Below are positions 37,494 to 50,841 of a stretch of DNA of 64,000 bases, one piece after another. Below the pieces are notes generated by a model. That model was not told the origin of the DNA. It saw only the letters and a list, made by a program, of their open reading frames with translations, and did not search any database. Source of the DNA: Phaseolus vulgaris (taxonomy: Eukaryota; Streptophyta; Magnoliopsida; Fabales; Fabaceae); contig NC_023757.2 in the NCBI RefSeq assembly GCF_000499845.2, positions 38,485,162-38,549,161 of the forward strand, written 5' to 3'. A program made the position numbers and the translations under genes. Each line of letters opens with the position of its first letter. Positions within the stretch are counted from its first letter, which is position 1.

Positions 37494-38394
37494 ATGCTCT
37501 ATACCCTTTTCTCTATAGTCTGCTTTTTCATTCTTCTTCTTCTTCTTCCTCTCTCAGATCCTAAGGGCTTTCACCTGCTGCCTCGCAGATTTTCTTGTGT
37601 GTGGACTTATCCTCTGTGCTCATGCCTGCCCTTGTCAATTACAGCGGTAGGTTTTTCCTTCTGATTTTTTGTGTTACTGATATCTGTTTTTGAATTTCAG
37701 TATTTGATTGCTCTTTTGTTCTGCATGTGCTGATTCAATTTATGTATGGGTTTTGAGGTTTGTGATTTGGATGGTTAGGAAATACCAAGATAAGAAAAAA
37801 AGTGTTTTTCTTTTTATTTTCATGGGTGTTGTTGTGAGGGATGCTTAGAAACTGTTTTCTTAGAGCTTGCTTTGATCTACTACTGATCAGTAGGTGTTTC
37901 CCGAAACCACTTTTTTTCTCTAAAGAAAATATTTTCCCTTTTCTTTCTCTTTGGTGGAATAAGCATACATGAGGAAGTTATTTTGTTGAAAGATTCAATC
38001 TTTCTTGTATGATTTTAGGTGAATGCTGTCTTTTGGTTGTGGTACATCCTATTACGTTTAATGTATAAGACTGTTGTTTTGTTGGGCTGATCTTTGATTT
38101 TGTGGATGGGTTTATCAGGTGATGATGAACTGTACCCAGGGGGTTCTTTCTGCCCAAGTCCAATGGAGCTGGGTCGCTTGTACTCTACTATTGGCTCCAA
38201 TTTGGATTTGTACTACCCTCCTAACAAGCGATCTCGCTCTATCCTCGAAGCTATTGAGGGTGAGCAACATTATCAAGAGCCTGGTATTGAGGTTCTTCCG
38301 GATGAATGCCTCTTTGAGATATTCAGACGGCTCCCCAGTGGCAAAGAGAGGAGCTTATGTGCCTGTGTATCTAAACGGTGGCTTATGCTTATGA
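37494..38394 (+). promoter_or_regulatory. overlapping upstream ORF in the spliced EBF leader
   Basis: The only ATG before the main start in the predicted leader is at 37494. Its frame is open to the splice donor (37646) and resumes exactly on a codon boundary at 38119. It runs to a stop at 38392-38394 in the second exon, giving 142 codons out of frame with EBF. Both this ATG and the main ATG have C at -3, a weak context. That it is translated is inference; it may be only a chance open frame. Confidence 0.35.
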
Positions 38395-40013
38395 GCTCTA
38401 TTTGCAAAGACGAGATTGAGAGGACTACTTCTGCTGCTGAAACGGTTTCCCCAGACGAGAATCAAGATATTGAATGTGATGGTTACCTCACAAGGTGTCT
38501 GGATGGGAAGAAAGCCACTGACGTGAGGCTTGCTGCAATTGCAGTTGGGACTAGTTCCCGTGGGGGACTAGGGAAGCTATCTATCAGAGGAAGCAATTCT
38601 GTGCGTGGTGTCACAAACCTTGGCCTTTCCGCAGTTGCTCATGGTTGCCCTTCTCTTAGATCACTTTCTTTGTGGAATGTATCTTCCATTGGGGATGAGG
38701 GTCTGTCTCATATAGCAAAAGGATGTCATATTTTGGAGAAGCTTGACTTGAGTCATTGTTCCTCCATCACCAACAAGGGTTTGATTGCAATAGCCGAAGG
38801 CTGCCCCAACATGACCACCTTAAATATGGAATCATGCCCAAATATTGGAAATGAGGGCCTGCAAGCTCTTGCAAGGTTATGCCCCAAGCTGCAGTCAATC
38901 TCTATCAAGGATTGCCCTCTTGTAGGGGATCATGGAGTATCTAATCTGTTGTCCTTGGCTTCCAACTTGTCAAGGGTTAAGCTTCAGAACTTGAATATTA
39001 CCGATTTCTCTCTGGCTGTTATCTGTCATTATGGAAGGGCAATAACAAATCTGGTCCTCTCTGGTCTAAAAAATGTCACTGAAAGGGGGTTCTGGGTCAT
39101 GGGTGCTGCTCAAGGTCTGCAGAAACTGGTGTCACTTACTGTTACTTCCTGCAGGGGGGTAACTGATAAAAGTATAGAAGCCATAGGTAAGGGTTGCATC
39201 AACCTGAAGCAGATGTACCTTCGCAGGTGTTGCTTTGTTACTGACAGTGGATTGGTAGCATTTGCCAAAGCTGCAGTATCCCTTGAGAGCTTGCAGTTGG
39301 AGGAGTGCAACAGGTTTACGCAGTCTGGGATCATTGTTGCTCTTTCAAACATCAAAACGAAGTTGAGATCTCTCACCCTTGTGAAGTGCACTGGAGTTAA
39401 GGATATCGATATGGAAGTATCTATGCTTTCTCCTTGCCAGTCCCTTCGATCTTTAGCCATTCAAAAGTGCCCTGGATTTGGTAGTTCTAGCCTGGCCATG
39501 ATTGGAAAATTGTGCCCCCAACTTCGGCATCTTAATCTTACTGGACTCTATGGCATTACTGATGCTGGCCTTCTCCCCCTTTTGGAGAATTGTGAGGCTG
39601 GACTTGTCAATGTAAACCTTGCTGGTTGCTGGAACTTGACAGATAACATAGTTTCAGCCTTGGCCAGGCTACATGGTGGAACACTAGAAGTACTAAATTT
39701 GGATGGATGCATGAAAATTACTGATGCAAGCTTGGTTACAATTGCAAACAACTGCCTAGTGCTTAATGATCTAGACGTGTCAAAGTGCGCAATCACTGAT
39801 GCCGGTATTGCCGTTCTCTCTAGGGCCAGTCTGCTTAGCTTGCAAGTGCTCTCCTTGTCTGGTTGCTCTGATGTATCAAACAAGTGTGTCCCTTTCCTGA
39901 CCATATTGGGCCAGACCTTGATAGGATTAAATATTCAAAACTGCAATTCAATTAGCAGCAGCACAATGGAGTTGCTAGTGGAGAAGTTGTGGAGATGTGA
40001 CATTCTTGTTTAA
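37622..40013 (+). CDS. EBF1/EBF2: EIN3-binding F-box protein (EBF1/EBF2), ethylene signalling
   Basis: Exons 37622-37646 and 38119-40013 give 639 residues. The first exon encodes only MPALVNYS plus one base; the junction restores MPALVNYSGDDELYPGGSF, the characteristic start of plant EBF proteins. The intron is GT-AG. The F-box spans about residues 64-104 (LPDECLFEIFRRLPSGKERS, then VSKRWL). It is followed by many cysteine-containing leucine-rich repeats (about residues 150-620, such as LEKLDLSHCSSITNKGLIAIAEGCP) and ends SSTMELLVEKLWRCDILV. Length and layout match the family. Known EBF1/2 are the substrate receptors of an SCF ubiquitin ligase that sends EIN3 and EIL1 for degradation in the nucleus; ethylene relieves this. 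EBF1 and EBF2 cannot be told apart here. No defect is seen. An ATG at 38094 lies in the intron and is not the start. Confidence 0.95.
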
Positions 40014-40790
40014 TCAGGGAAGGAGATAGAACTGTACAGGTCACATTCAGCACTGAGCACAGATTTTGGCTTATATGTCTATCAAGGTGGATTGGTGGCA
40101 GTTTGTTGACTTAGTTGTTTTCCGGGGAACTTTGGCCTGTTCCTTCATGACCCATTTTTTCACAAGCATGAAATGCTTGTTCCTTTTGGCCTTGGATTTA
40201 CTAGAGGCTACTTCTTTCATGGCTAGGGTCCCCTGAGATTACAGTTACTAAGTCTTGGTTGATGGTATCCACTGCTAGATAGTTCATGCTTATGCTAGGT
40301 CTTATTTTGTACCGCTGGATGTTGACAATAAAAAACATGTTTTAGCTTCTGTCTCACATTTGCTATGATGCTGCTTAGACTTGAGCTTTACTTCGTGTCC
40401 TTTGAAGTAGTCTGTCATTTTAGTTTATACCAATGAAGCTTCTTAACCATGCGTTAAATGTGGAAGAGAGGTTTAACCTGGTTTCCTTTGGTCTTGTCAG
40501 TGTGGTGATGTTGTGCGATTATAAGGCTAGGTGCGTCATATTCAAGGGCTTTGGTGGTGGCAGGGACTCCATTTGGTCTGCCACAACAACCCCATCTTTT
40601 GGGTTGTTTTATTTTATCGTTTTTTTTTTCTTCCCTTTTAAATCAAGTCCTTGTGTTTGTAGGCTTCTCTGGCTTTTGAATTGTACTAAGCAGACCACTT
40701 TGCTTATCGTCAATAATAAAAATGCAATTTTCACTATGTTGTCGACATGGTTTCCTTTTTCTGTGTGAATAATGGAATCTTGTACTGGTG
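40014..40790 (+). promoter_or_regulatory. EBF 3' UTR with poly-U tract
   Basis: After the stop there are AATAAA-type signals at about 40328 and 40712 and a U-rich tract (T10 then CTTCCCTTTT) at 40620-40638. In Arabidopsis, long EBF1/EBF2 3' UTRs with poly-U motifs recruit EIN2 and repress EBF translation during ethylene response. That this 3' UTR works the same way is inference. The actual poly(A) site is not known, and an open frame at 40433-40768 is treated as UTR. Confidence 0.5.
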
Positions 40791-42451
40791 AAGTGAATTT
40801 GGATGGCAGAGAGGTAGGTGGGGTTGTTCAAAACTCGTAACCTGTTTTGATATAAAGTTAATTACTTTTGACATATTTCTTCACCTTTAGAATTTAGATA
40901 ACATGTTCTACAGTTTTAGGGATGGCCTTTAGTTATTTTTCCGATGGTTTCATTCGGTATGGCATCACATATTTTACGTGTTTAACCTTTTTTTATAATT
41001 ATGTAATTAATAATATTTTTTATTTCATTAATACTATTTTATATAAATATAATGATATATTTATATATTGAAATTATTTGTTTTAAAATATATTTTATCT
41101 GTGAATAATGTTAAAAATTTATGTTTTGCCTTAATACACTGGGATGATTTAGCATGAGTTTTAATTTACATTCACTCCACTTAAAACGGTAACTACTGTG
41201 AGCATTCACGATATATAGTATTTTTCAGTTTTTAATGCATGTTGAATGGGATTTTTATTCTCATGGAGAATTCAAGGAAGGAAATAAGAATTTATTATGT
41301 TTTTCTCTTTCTAGTGTATGTCGAAATGGGAGTTCTGTTGTCACGGAGAATTTATGTTCAATGGAAGGAACCAAAAATTTAAACACTTTTCGATGCACAT
41401 AGAAACTAATCTGAGTATTGTATCATCAAGTTCACACGTATATTCCAAATCAAGTTCAATTCAATTGGTAAGTGTTCCTTGAAATGATAATTTTCAAGCT
41501 TCTAAACAAAAAATCAAATACACCCTATAGAGACATGAATTAGCATTAGAAGTGCATTGAAAAGTAAAGATGATAACTACCGAGTTAAATCTGTGTAATG
41601 TGTCGTTAATAAAGCTTCTACAATCCTTTTGTACCACTAAACTGAAATTAATGGAAGATAATGGTCAGGTAATGGGTCTTTTGTGGCTGTCATTTTGTCA
41701 CATTCCGCATTATAGTTATTTCTTCAGGTTAGCAAATGAAAATCTGGTTTAGAAGTTATATAATGCGAATGGAAAGCTATGATAGGCAATGATTGTCATG
41801 TTTGGTTTCCATTCTTCAAATAAATGGTGACGACCCTTTAGTTAAGAGGTCACCACCATGTCACTTTTTCTATGACGAGAAAAACATCAGTGCCCCCATG
41901 CATGGTCATGGTATGGGATGGTAAGGTGTTGTTGGGAATTGGAATGGTGAGGATTGCCCATACGTTGATGGAATGGCATGGTTAAAAGGGGTCAAAAATG
42001 AAAGGTAAATATATTATATGAGACTGTTTCTGTTTGTGGAAGAATAAGGAAAAATTATTGTGTAAACCAGATACATGCATGCACCATAAACTTTGTTTGA
42101 TGTAATAAGGTGTATAGTGAGAAGATATGGAAGGGATTGGTGTGTGAGAAAATGTGTGTTGGAGAAAAGGATAGTTTGTAGAGGAACTGTTACCACTGCT
42201 CATAGTCTTTTCATCACTTTGTCCTACTCGAAAAGGCAAGAGCAAGCAAAGACACGGATCTGCTGCACCACCATTGGACTTTTCAGATCACAATTTACCT
42301 TCACTCTCTCTGTCTCTGTGCCTTCCCATTACCAGGGCTACTTTCAATCACTTTGCTCTTTGCCATGTGGCTCATTGCTGCCATCAACTTTTAACTTCTC
42401 TAGTCTTCATAATAAATAACCATAAATTATGAATGTGCCATCTAAGTACTT
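40791..42451. other. intergenic DNA, no gene recognised
   Basis: A normal-composition stretch at 41770-42420 includes a CT-rich region (42270-42350), but its open frames show no recognised motif. It may belong to a non-coding transcript or promoter. Nothing more can be supported. Confidence 0.45.
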
Positions 42452-42737
42452 TGTTAGGGAAAAAAAAAAATACTCGGGCCAAAGCAACACACAATCACGA
42501 ATACAAATTAATTACAGAAAAATAAACGACATAAGATTTAACGTGGTTCGGTCACCAACTGTAACCTACATCCACACGGACAATTATTAGATTTTTATTA
42601 TATTCTGTTGCACACCAATTACAAATACAATGATCTTTTTAAATAAAAATTATAAAATGGACATAATGATTAAACACACCCACTAAACATGGTGCCTAGT
42701 CAGTTCAATCCAATTGGTCCTGATTTCATATCCAACA
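42452..42737 (-). mobile_element. solo copia-type LTR
   Basis: On the minus strand it starts TGTTGGATATGAAATCAGG and ends CCCTAACA. It holds the common plant-LTR stretch GTGACCGAACCACGTTAAATC (plus-strand GATTTAACGTGGTTCGGTC, near 42535). The 5-bp word CTTTG occurs at both borders (42449-42453 and 42738-42742), overlapping the terminal TG by two bases on the left. No internal region or second LTR is nearby, so it is probably a solo LTR left by recombination. Confidence 0.65.
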
Positions 42738-42742
42738 CTTTG

Positions 42743-43492
42743 TGTGCGTCAAAAAATCATTTTTTAACTAAGTTTATATACTTCAAAGAATTAGTCTCCA
42801 AGAATGAATAATAGAACAAGTAATTGTAATATGAACAAATCTGAGTATTGCATATATATTTATACCTGCAATAATAGACAAGAATATACTTTTTGACGTT
42901 TTCTTTTTAGTGCAACTTTCTTAATAAAGTAAATTTTATATTAAGTTTATTAAAAAAATAACTTTAGATTTTTGTATGTAATTCATAGATTTAAGAATAA
43001 ATTAGAAACTAGAAAGTAGGATGAAGAGTATTGTGTAATGCAATAACGTTGGTCAGCGACTTTCGGAAACACACAGGTCACCTAATCGATAAAGCAACAT
43101 GTAGAAAAAAATGACCTATTTTTATTTTTTAATTATAGTTAAAGAACAAATTCTTAAGTACTTGCTAATTGCTTGATTACAATTATTCAAGCAAAAAAAG
43201 AGTAAGTATAGAGTTGAAAAAAATATGAAAAACTAAAAGAATTAATACGGATATGGAAAATAATATTTTATATTTGTTCTAGCAAAAAATAGTTGAATAC
43301 CTTTAAACCAAAAACATTCAAAAGTGTACATGTTTTTCCTATCCATTCAGTAGTGAATTTGAAGTTATTTATAGGTAAAAGATTTATGTTTGATTTCCTT
43401 ACCCTCCTTTAGTAGTGAAGTTTGTGGAATAAAATAAAATGAATTAGGATTTTTGGTTTTAAATTAGTGTGGTGAGTTTACGTGAAATCTTG

Positions 43493-43538
<46 letters not shown>

Positions 43539-45957
43539 TTATTTATTTTTCTTTTTTTCAAAAGAAATCATATGAACCAATATTGATTGGTATTTGAATT
43601 GGGAATTATCCGGCTTGTTTACATCTAAACAAAAATATGATCGAAGTAAAATTACAACAATATCATAAACAATATAATATAATCACATTCCTTATAAAAT
43701 TAAACAAACTATACTTGAACCAGTTATAAATGGATATAAAATAAAGAACAACAAAATATTATATGTTTAGTGAAAGTAAAAAAGAAAAAGTATTTAAAAA
43801 AAGTAAAACTCATACTATTTTTAACCTATATTAACTTATGCATTTCTCTTCTTATTTTTACTAAATTAATTAAATTACACAAAATTTTAAAATATTCTTT
43901 TCATTTCTCACATTTTATTTTACTTTTACTTTTTTTTCTCAGCTTATTTCTCTTATAATAGTTTCGTCTTCTCCTCATAAAATTGCCTAACTGTTGAAAT
44001 CTACATTAGAAAATATTTGTATAAAATTATTATGGGTTAATGGTACAACTGAAACTAATTATAGTAATATGTCACAAAAGGTATTAAGAAATCAGTTTCG
44101 AATTTTGTAGGAATGTTTATAACAAACGTGCTTTAATGAATTTTATTTTCATTAAAAAAGTAATTATTCACAGTATACACACCAGTATTTTTATTTATAA
44201 TTAATAAGAAATACTATAATAATAAATAAAATTAATAATTAATAATAAGAAATATTTATCAAAATATTTTCTTATGTGATCAAATCATATTTTTAACAAT
44301 GCCATATTTTTCCATCAATCAAACCATATCTTTAACCATTTTTAATAAGATTATGTAAAATAATGAGAAAGAACCACTAAACACGATCTGTTCAGTTCAA
44401 TTATTTATTTTGGACATGAATCTTTCAATGAATAAATTTGTTGTTTGTGATAATTGTATTTGATTTAAGTAAGATTGTCTCTTGAAAAAAGAATAATTGT
44501 GTTCTCAAACCAAAAAAAGTAGAATAATGAGAAAGAAAAGAGATGCATGCATGTTTGAGGTTGAAAGCAGAGTTATCCCTTTTCGATCACCAAAAAAATT
44601 AGCAGCATTCAGCAGATATTGTGGTAATATTGAGACGAGAGTGGCACACAAAAGAACATTGAAACGACACTACTGCACCGCTCCTTCAAGTCAGTGGAAT
44701 CTCTCGTCTATCTCATGCATATCTAAGACATATAGCTAAAGCTGTAGTACTTCATTCATTACATGTCTCTGCAAAAGCCCAAAGAGAATGGTGTGTGTGT
44801 ATATATTTATATATAGCTCAACTCTGTTTTCTGAATTGACTCTCTTTTCTATCCTGTTACATCATTGACGTTGGTTATTGATGAGTTAATTTTGAAGTGG
44901 AATCTAATCTGTGACGAACACAAACAATTATCACTGATTAATTATCAGTACCTTGTAAGCCTACATGCAGCTTTGTGTATCGATATTTGTTTTGTAGTAA
45001 AAAAGCTAAATAAGTTTAAATCATTAAAAAAGGATTTAAAGAATATTGTTAAACACATTCCACTGTTCCATGTTAGAGGTATGTTAAAAAAGCATAAGTG
45101 CCACCTTATATAGTTCACTGGTAACAGGCATGAGCTGATTTAATCATTGACATTTTAATAATGAGTTCCATAAATATTCTTATCTGCTGAAGAAAGTTAT
45201 TGTTTAGAAAAAAGGAAAATCTGTTTTCAGAGAAGCACAAGATTGGTTCCTCTCAGTCACTTTACATTCTTGGATGATTATATTATGTTCCTATTTGTTA
45301 TTCTGATTCTGGTTCCTCTGGGTTAAAGTGATTTGGAACAGTGGGTTGGAGTGAAAGTGTTAAAATTTTGAGCAGCGTGAGAGAGAATAGAAATAGTAAC
45401 TGTATGGGGTTGAGGCTTCCATTGAATGAAGTGGTCCCTTATGGAAAGGAGTGGAATTTGAATTGTTTTCATTGCCCTGCGTTTGTTTGTTGTGTAGAGG
45501 CAAACACTGTATACACTGTGTAGAGGTAACATATAATAGTAGTATTAGTAATAGTATTATTGAGGAGCAGAGCCAAGTGCAAATGACCAAAAGCTCATGG
45601 CCACTCCTTATATGATGACAAGGGAAAGATGGTGCAGTACTTCAATAATTTCAAAAGTTAGCATAGGGTGGTCAATTCAGCCAGCAAAAGATGAAAAGAA
45701 ACTGTGACTTAGGTCATTCACACTGAAAACCTCGAGTCAGAGCACCTGTTGCTCTTAAAACACTTCAAAAACCAAACTCTTCTTTTTGGGACCCTTCAAT
45801 TTTTCATACATATCAGTATCAATGATACCACATTCAATACCAAACCCCTTTTCATCCCTATTATTGCACACCCCATTCCTCCCATTTCTTTCTCCCGCAA
45901 CCCCATCTTCTAACTTCTCTGTTGATCATTACTTTTTTCTTTTTTTTTATAAGACTG
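42743..45957. other. intergenic DNA and EPFL upstream region
   Basis: It contains the long (AT)n run at 43499-43535. A TATA-like TATTTATATATAGC sits at about 44803-44816 with a CT-rich stretch after it, but no convincing frame follows. Frames at 44497-44739 and 44865-45113 are not recognised. The last 200 bases are CT-rich and are probably the EPFL leader. Confidence 0.45.
43499..43535. repeat. (AT)18 microsatellite
   Basis: An uninterrupted alternating AT run, the longest dinucleotide repeat in the window. It should be highly polymorphic. Confidence 0.95.
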
Positions 45958-46418
45958 ATGGATTCTCCCAGCGTATATCTCACAGGACTAAAAACTTTTG
46001 TGACTCTGATTCTCATAATTTCCCTCACCTTATTTCCTTCTAATTCAGGTAAAACATACATTCCATCATGAGTGTGTCCAAGTATTTCTGTGTCAACATG
46101 ATGGAATAACTTGCGTGTGTGTCATTTCATTACTTGGTGTGATTAACCTAATCATGTTCTTGACTTGACTTGTGAACAGTAGGGTCAGATTCAACGAAAG
46201 ATGGAAAGGGTCTGAAGCAAAAGAAGTTAGTGTTGGGGTCAAGGCCTCCAAAGTGTGTGAACAAGTGCTTGAGTTGCAAGCCTTGTATGGCTGCTCTAGT
46301 AATCTCTCCTCACCACAGGGTTAGTCACATTCACAAGGCAACAACTGCTCAAAGAGACGAGGGCTACTATCTTCTCTCTTGGAAATGCAAATGCGGTAAC
46401 AAGTTCTTTCAGCCCTGA
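45958..46418 (+). CDS. EPFL: secreted EPF-like (EPFL) cysteine-rich peptide
   Basis: Exons 45958-46048 and 46180-46418 (GT-AG, acceptor GTGAACAG) give 109 residues. The start ATG opens MDSPSVYLTGLKTFVTLILI, followed by ISLTLFPSNS: a short polar start and a hydrophobic core, as in a signal peptide, cut probably near residue 30. A basic linker (GSDSTKDGKGLKQKK) precedes the conserved mature domain: GSRPPKC, then CLSCKPC, a variable loop, and YYLLSWKCKCGNKFFQP at the C terminus. Six cysteines fit the disulphide frame of EPF/EPFL peptides. Family members are apoplastic ligands of ERECTA-family and TMM receptors, controlling stomatal patterning and organ growth. The short loop and the SWKCKCG ending suggest the EPFL8 side of the family, but the subgroup is uncertain. 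Confidence 0.88.
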
Positions 46419-49400
46419 AATTAAGTTATGATCATAAAAGCCTTTGGGTACACACTATATAGTTTATGCTTGAGAGAAGCAATTTTCAGTGTACTTGGTG
46501 TCTACTGTGTAGTATGAATGAACTAATTAACATTATCAACCTTCAATCAATCCCCATATTAACTTCACTATATATGTATAAGTTTAATTCTTGATTCTTT
46601 GTTCAAACTTTGGTTGGAGCAGCTTTTATACTTTGATGGGTAGATAGTTAGTTTTTTTAACCACAAGAGAACAAGGGAAACCCTGACATGCTAAAGGAAT
46701 TTGGTGTGTGGCTGAGCAACAAAACAAGGTTGGCCCCTCTGCAGAACTTGGGCCAGCATTAATTGGGTCAAAATGAATCAAAGATGAGTGAGAAAGAAGT
46801 AGCAGGAGACCTTACGAAAGAAAGGGTACGTCGTATAAAGAATGTAAATAAAATTATGTTGCTCAACATATCTTGCACAATACCATTCACAAACCATTCG
46901 TCTCTCATAATGTTTTAAACCACCACAGTTTTGTGTTGTTTGCCAAAAAAGAGAGTGTTATTTTACTTATACTTTCTTTGGAAATATATTTTTCTTGTGT
47001 TCGTATAAATATAAGAAATTTTTGTCTGATTGCATTTCTTATTTTATGAAGGTGAGTTGTGTTAGGTTTATATATAATTTTATTTTTAGATTTAAAGTCC
47101 TTCTTCTGTGAAAGAATTGTCCAAACAATGTTTGTGGCGTTTAGTGGTACTGTTGTTCCGACAATTGTGAGCCCTTACGAAATTTCAACAAACAACTAGA
47201 ACAATTTTGTGGACGTGGATCAGTCAATATAATCCTTTCTGTGTTTATCGGAAAAACCTAAGAACTTATTTTAATTCCTTTCTCTCTTTATAACATTTAT
47301 CGACTATTGATTTATCATTAAGTGATTCGTAAGTTTTTTTTTTTTTTTTAAAATCCCTCTACATCTCGTAATTTGTTATTTGGTCATAAATTTTTCAATA
47401 GATAAATTTTAGTTTTTGTAATTTTCAAATATATTTCTGTACTTTTTTGTTTATTTGTTTATTGGGTATTTACTTATTTCTTAAAAAGTAAAGATCATAT
47501 TTTAGATATTTAAAGAAAGTAAATAGATAAATGAAATAAAACTCCATAAACAAGTTAAATAGAAAATTCACAGATAGATTATATGACCAATACATTTATC
47601 AGGATCGGATAAAAGTTTTTGAAAAAAATTCGGAGATTGAAATTTGAGACATTTAAAAAATAATAGTTAAGTCTTTGACATAAAAAAACACATTTAAATA
47701 AAAAAAAATGCATTAATGTCTTAGAAAATATTTTTCAAGAAAAATTCTCTCTGCAAAAGAATCTGATCTGGTTTAGGACCTTGATAAGAATACCACAAGG
47801 ATTTGCTAAAGGAGCACAAGTATATTCCAAGAGAACACTAATGAGTTGGGAAAAAAAAGAGTAAACTAAACACATGCATTAATACAAGTATTATAAAGTA
47901 AGTGATATAAAAAATATAAGTACAACAAATTTAATTAAGTGGAGTTGACATCGCTTCAATGAAATCTAACAAAAAATAAATAAAACTGAAACATAAAAAT
48001 TACACACACACACACATATATATATATAATAAAAATAATTAAATTTATAAACATTTAAAAATAAATAAAGACTACCTCTAGCTTTAGAATTTGTATAATT
48101 ATACGTTCCATATCAAAACCTCATAATAGGATTATAACAACAAATAGAAACCAAAATATAAGCTAATTCCAGTAATTAAGGTATATGAAAATTTATATAT
48201 GTATTTAATCATACATATTATACATATTAAGTCTGCTAAATCATATATTTTATCCAATTAAGGTAATTCATTATTTCCAAAAGATTAGTATTAAGTCTAA
48301 GTTAAAAACTAACACCTATTATAATATTTAGTTTGTATAAATCTTATCTAACAATCTATTTATGATAGAAACATAGGTTTATTCTTATCACATGCTCTGT
48401 TTGTTTGTCTATGTGACCTACTTTGAGAATTTGGATATCTTATAATCTTATAACTTAATATTTATAAACATACATAAAATCTCAATAATACATCTTTAGT
48501 TACTTTCATTGTAATATTATTAGTATAATTATTACTTAAAACATCATTCATAAATATATTAGGTTATTAAATCACTCTCTTTGATTTCACCCATTCATCT
48601 TAAATATGAAAAAACACATTCTTAACACAATTTGAAATAATAAAATATAAGTAATGATGTTTTAACTTTTATACAAATAAAGACTATATTTCTTGAGGAA
48701 TGGTATTCTCATTTAAGTGATGTGACAAATCACATAAGTGTCAACACTTAAATGATATATCAAATGGAAAAGAAAAAATTGATTTGATTTCTTCTCCACT
48801 TAAACAATCACTAAGCATTTGAGCACTCAAACTCCTAGTGAAAAAATAATCAACATTGATTATCCATGGCTCATGTCTCAAACCATTACTTATACATCAT
48901 AATATTGACAACTTATTCCAAACAAAATTATCTTACAAAGTCCACCTCTTCGTTATTTGAAGGACTAAGCGTTACTTAAGATTTCATAGAAAATATAATT
49001 ATTTTAAGATCTCTAGCTCAAATCTCAAATCATAACTTGAGTAAGATTTATCGCTTAAATGGCAATAATATTATTTATATATAAAGTAATAGAAGTAATT
49101 TAAACTACAATTATACCATTAATTGTTGCTTATACGTATTTTCAGCATCCCAATCAATTTCAAAATAACATACTCAATAATTTAAAATTGCCCACCATAC
49201 TATAATTTATTCTTTCAAATATTCATATACAAATTTAATATGTAGAATTACTTTAAAACAACATCATGTATTGCATTTCCATTTACATGCATGACATTTA
49301 TTTGTTTCTCATGCAATAATAGTTCTAAATTGGAAAATATACCACCTAATCAATGCTTTAATCAATCAAAAGAAAACATTTTAAATCGATTGAACTTGTA

Positions 49401-49643
49401 AAACCTTATGATAATCACATAGGAAACCAAGAAAAAAAAAGGCAGAAAAAGTTTACCCTAATATAAATATAAATTATGATTGAATAGGAGTTGATCTAGT
49501 TGAAGTCACTTACTAGAAAGATCTACTATAAAAGATAAATAACTAAATATTTAAAACCTTATTTGATATATTTTAACATATCTTAAAATTTTAACTTTTA
49601 CCTTTTTAAATCATTTCTACTAAATTTTACCTATTAAATGAAA

Positions 49644-49679
<36 letters not shown>

Positions 49680-50841
49680 TGTGCTTATTTATAAAATTAT
49701 ATATTTCTTTCATTAAGTTTAGTAAGCTTTGTAATGATATGGTCATCATCATAACTTTTTTAAATGTGCTGAATTTAATAATGATATGTAACGTAATTAA
49801 AATAAATGACTTTCAAGATAGCAAATATGTTTATAATAAATTATGTTAGTATTATATAATTAGTCATTTACACTTGTTCGTTATATTTTCAAAATTTCCA
49901 TGCATTAGTTTCCTTTCATAAAAGGCCACGTAGCTGTACTGAAGTGCTGCAATATGTTTCTAATGTTTTTTCAAATTAAATTCTGAATAAAATCATCAGT
50001 GTCGTGTGTAGGTGTGATGAGTTATTAACTTATTATCGCATGTCCCAATTGCTGTTTGTGTAAGCAGAGTTCGTATAGTCTAGATAGTGACGGCACAAGT
50101 GGTAAAGTGGACTATGCATTAGTGCTCCAATAAATGTCAAAAATAAAATGGGAAATTTTGGGGTTGAGTAGACAGGAGCCCATTTTGCCCGCACAAAATC
50201 ATGGTAATATGATTAAAAATATAATTACGTAACATTTACATACTCAAATCTGTGTATATTTAACTTTTAAAAATAATTGCAATTAAAATTAAATTGAGTA
50301 AAGTAATGTTTAATTTAAAAATTATATTAGAAACAATGTTATGATAAAACTGAGTATAAAATTTCAGTCTCAACATTTTCACTTTGAATTACACTTGTGA
50401 GAACAAACTTAAACCAACACGCATTTTTTTTATACAAAATCAGCATGCCTCAAACAAACCCGTCTGGGGAGATAAATAGTCTCCCAAAGACGATCCTAAG
50501 AGACAGAAGAGGGGATGAAAAACAAGATCAACGTTTCCTTTGGGTTTATTCTTTACACATTTCTCCCTGAACACAATAATGGATGGATTTTGTAAACCAT
50601 TGTGGGACAGATATATTACAGGATGCATTGCAATAGGTTTTTTGCTTCCTTCTCTCGAGATTATTAAGCTAAGCCATGTTGTAAGTTGACAGCGACACCC
50701 GTTCACAATACTATTCCTGCACTGTACATTGCATTATGATAGCAACAAAGCATGCCAGTTATTTAGTATACTCGGGGACCAGCTGAAGCTCTCGTTGTCC
50801 TTCTAATCAGATTTGCATCATTCATAACCTCAAGAATTGGA
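46419..50841. other. intergenic DNA between EPFL and the SOS2 3' end
   Basis: The first 200 bases are probably EPFL 3' UTR, and about 50400-50841 is probably 3' UTR of SOS2 on the minus strand. In between, no coding frame or mobile-element terminus was recognised. An (AT)n run lies at about 49646-49676 and a (CA)n(TA)n run at 48003-48027. Confidence 0.5.

Noticed and set aside
38094..38118. In-frame ATG at 38094 as the EBF start
   Set aside because: It lies in the intron; the short exon at 37622 restores the conserved MPALVNYSGDD start with proper splice sites.
40433..40768. 111-codon open frame after EBF
   Set aside because: Falls in the EBF 3' UTR, no recognised motif, ends in low-complexity hydrophobic sequence.
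44497..45113. Two open frames after a TATA-like motif upstream of EPFL
   Set aside because: Neither shows a recognised domain; start codons and composition are unconvincing.
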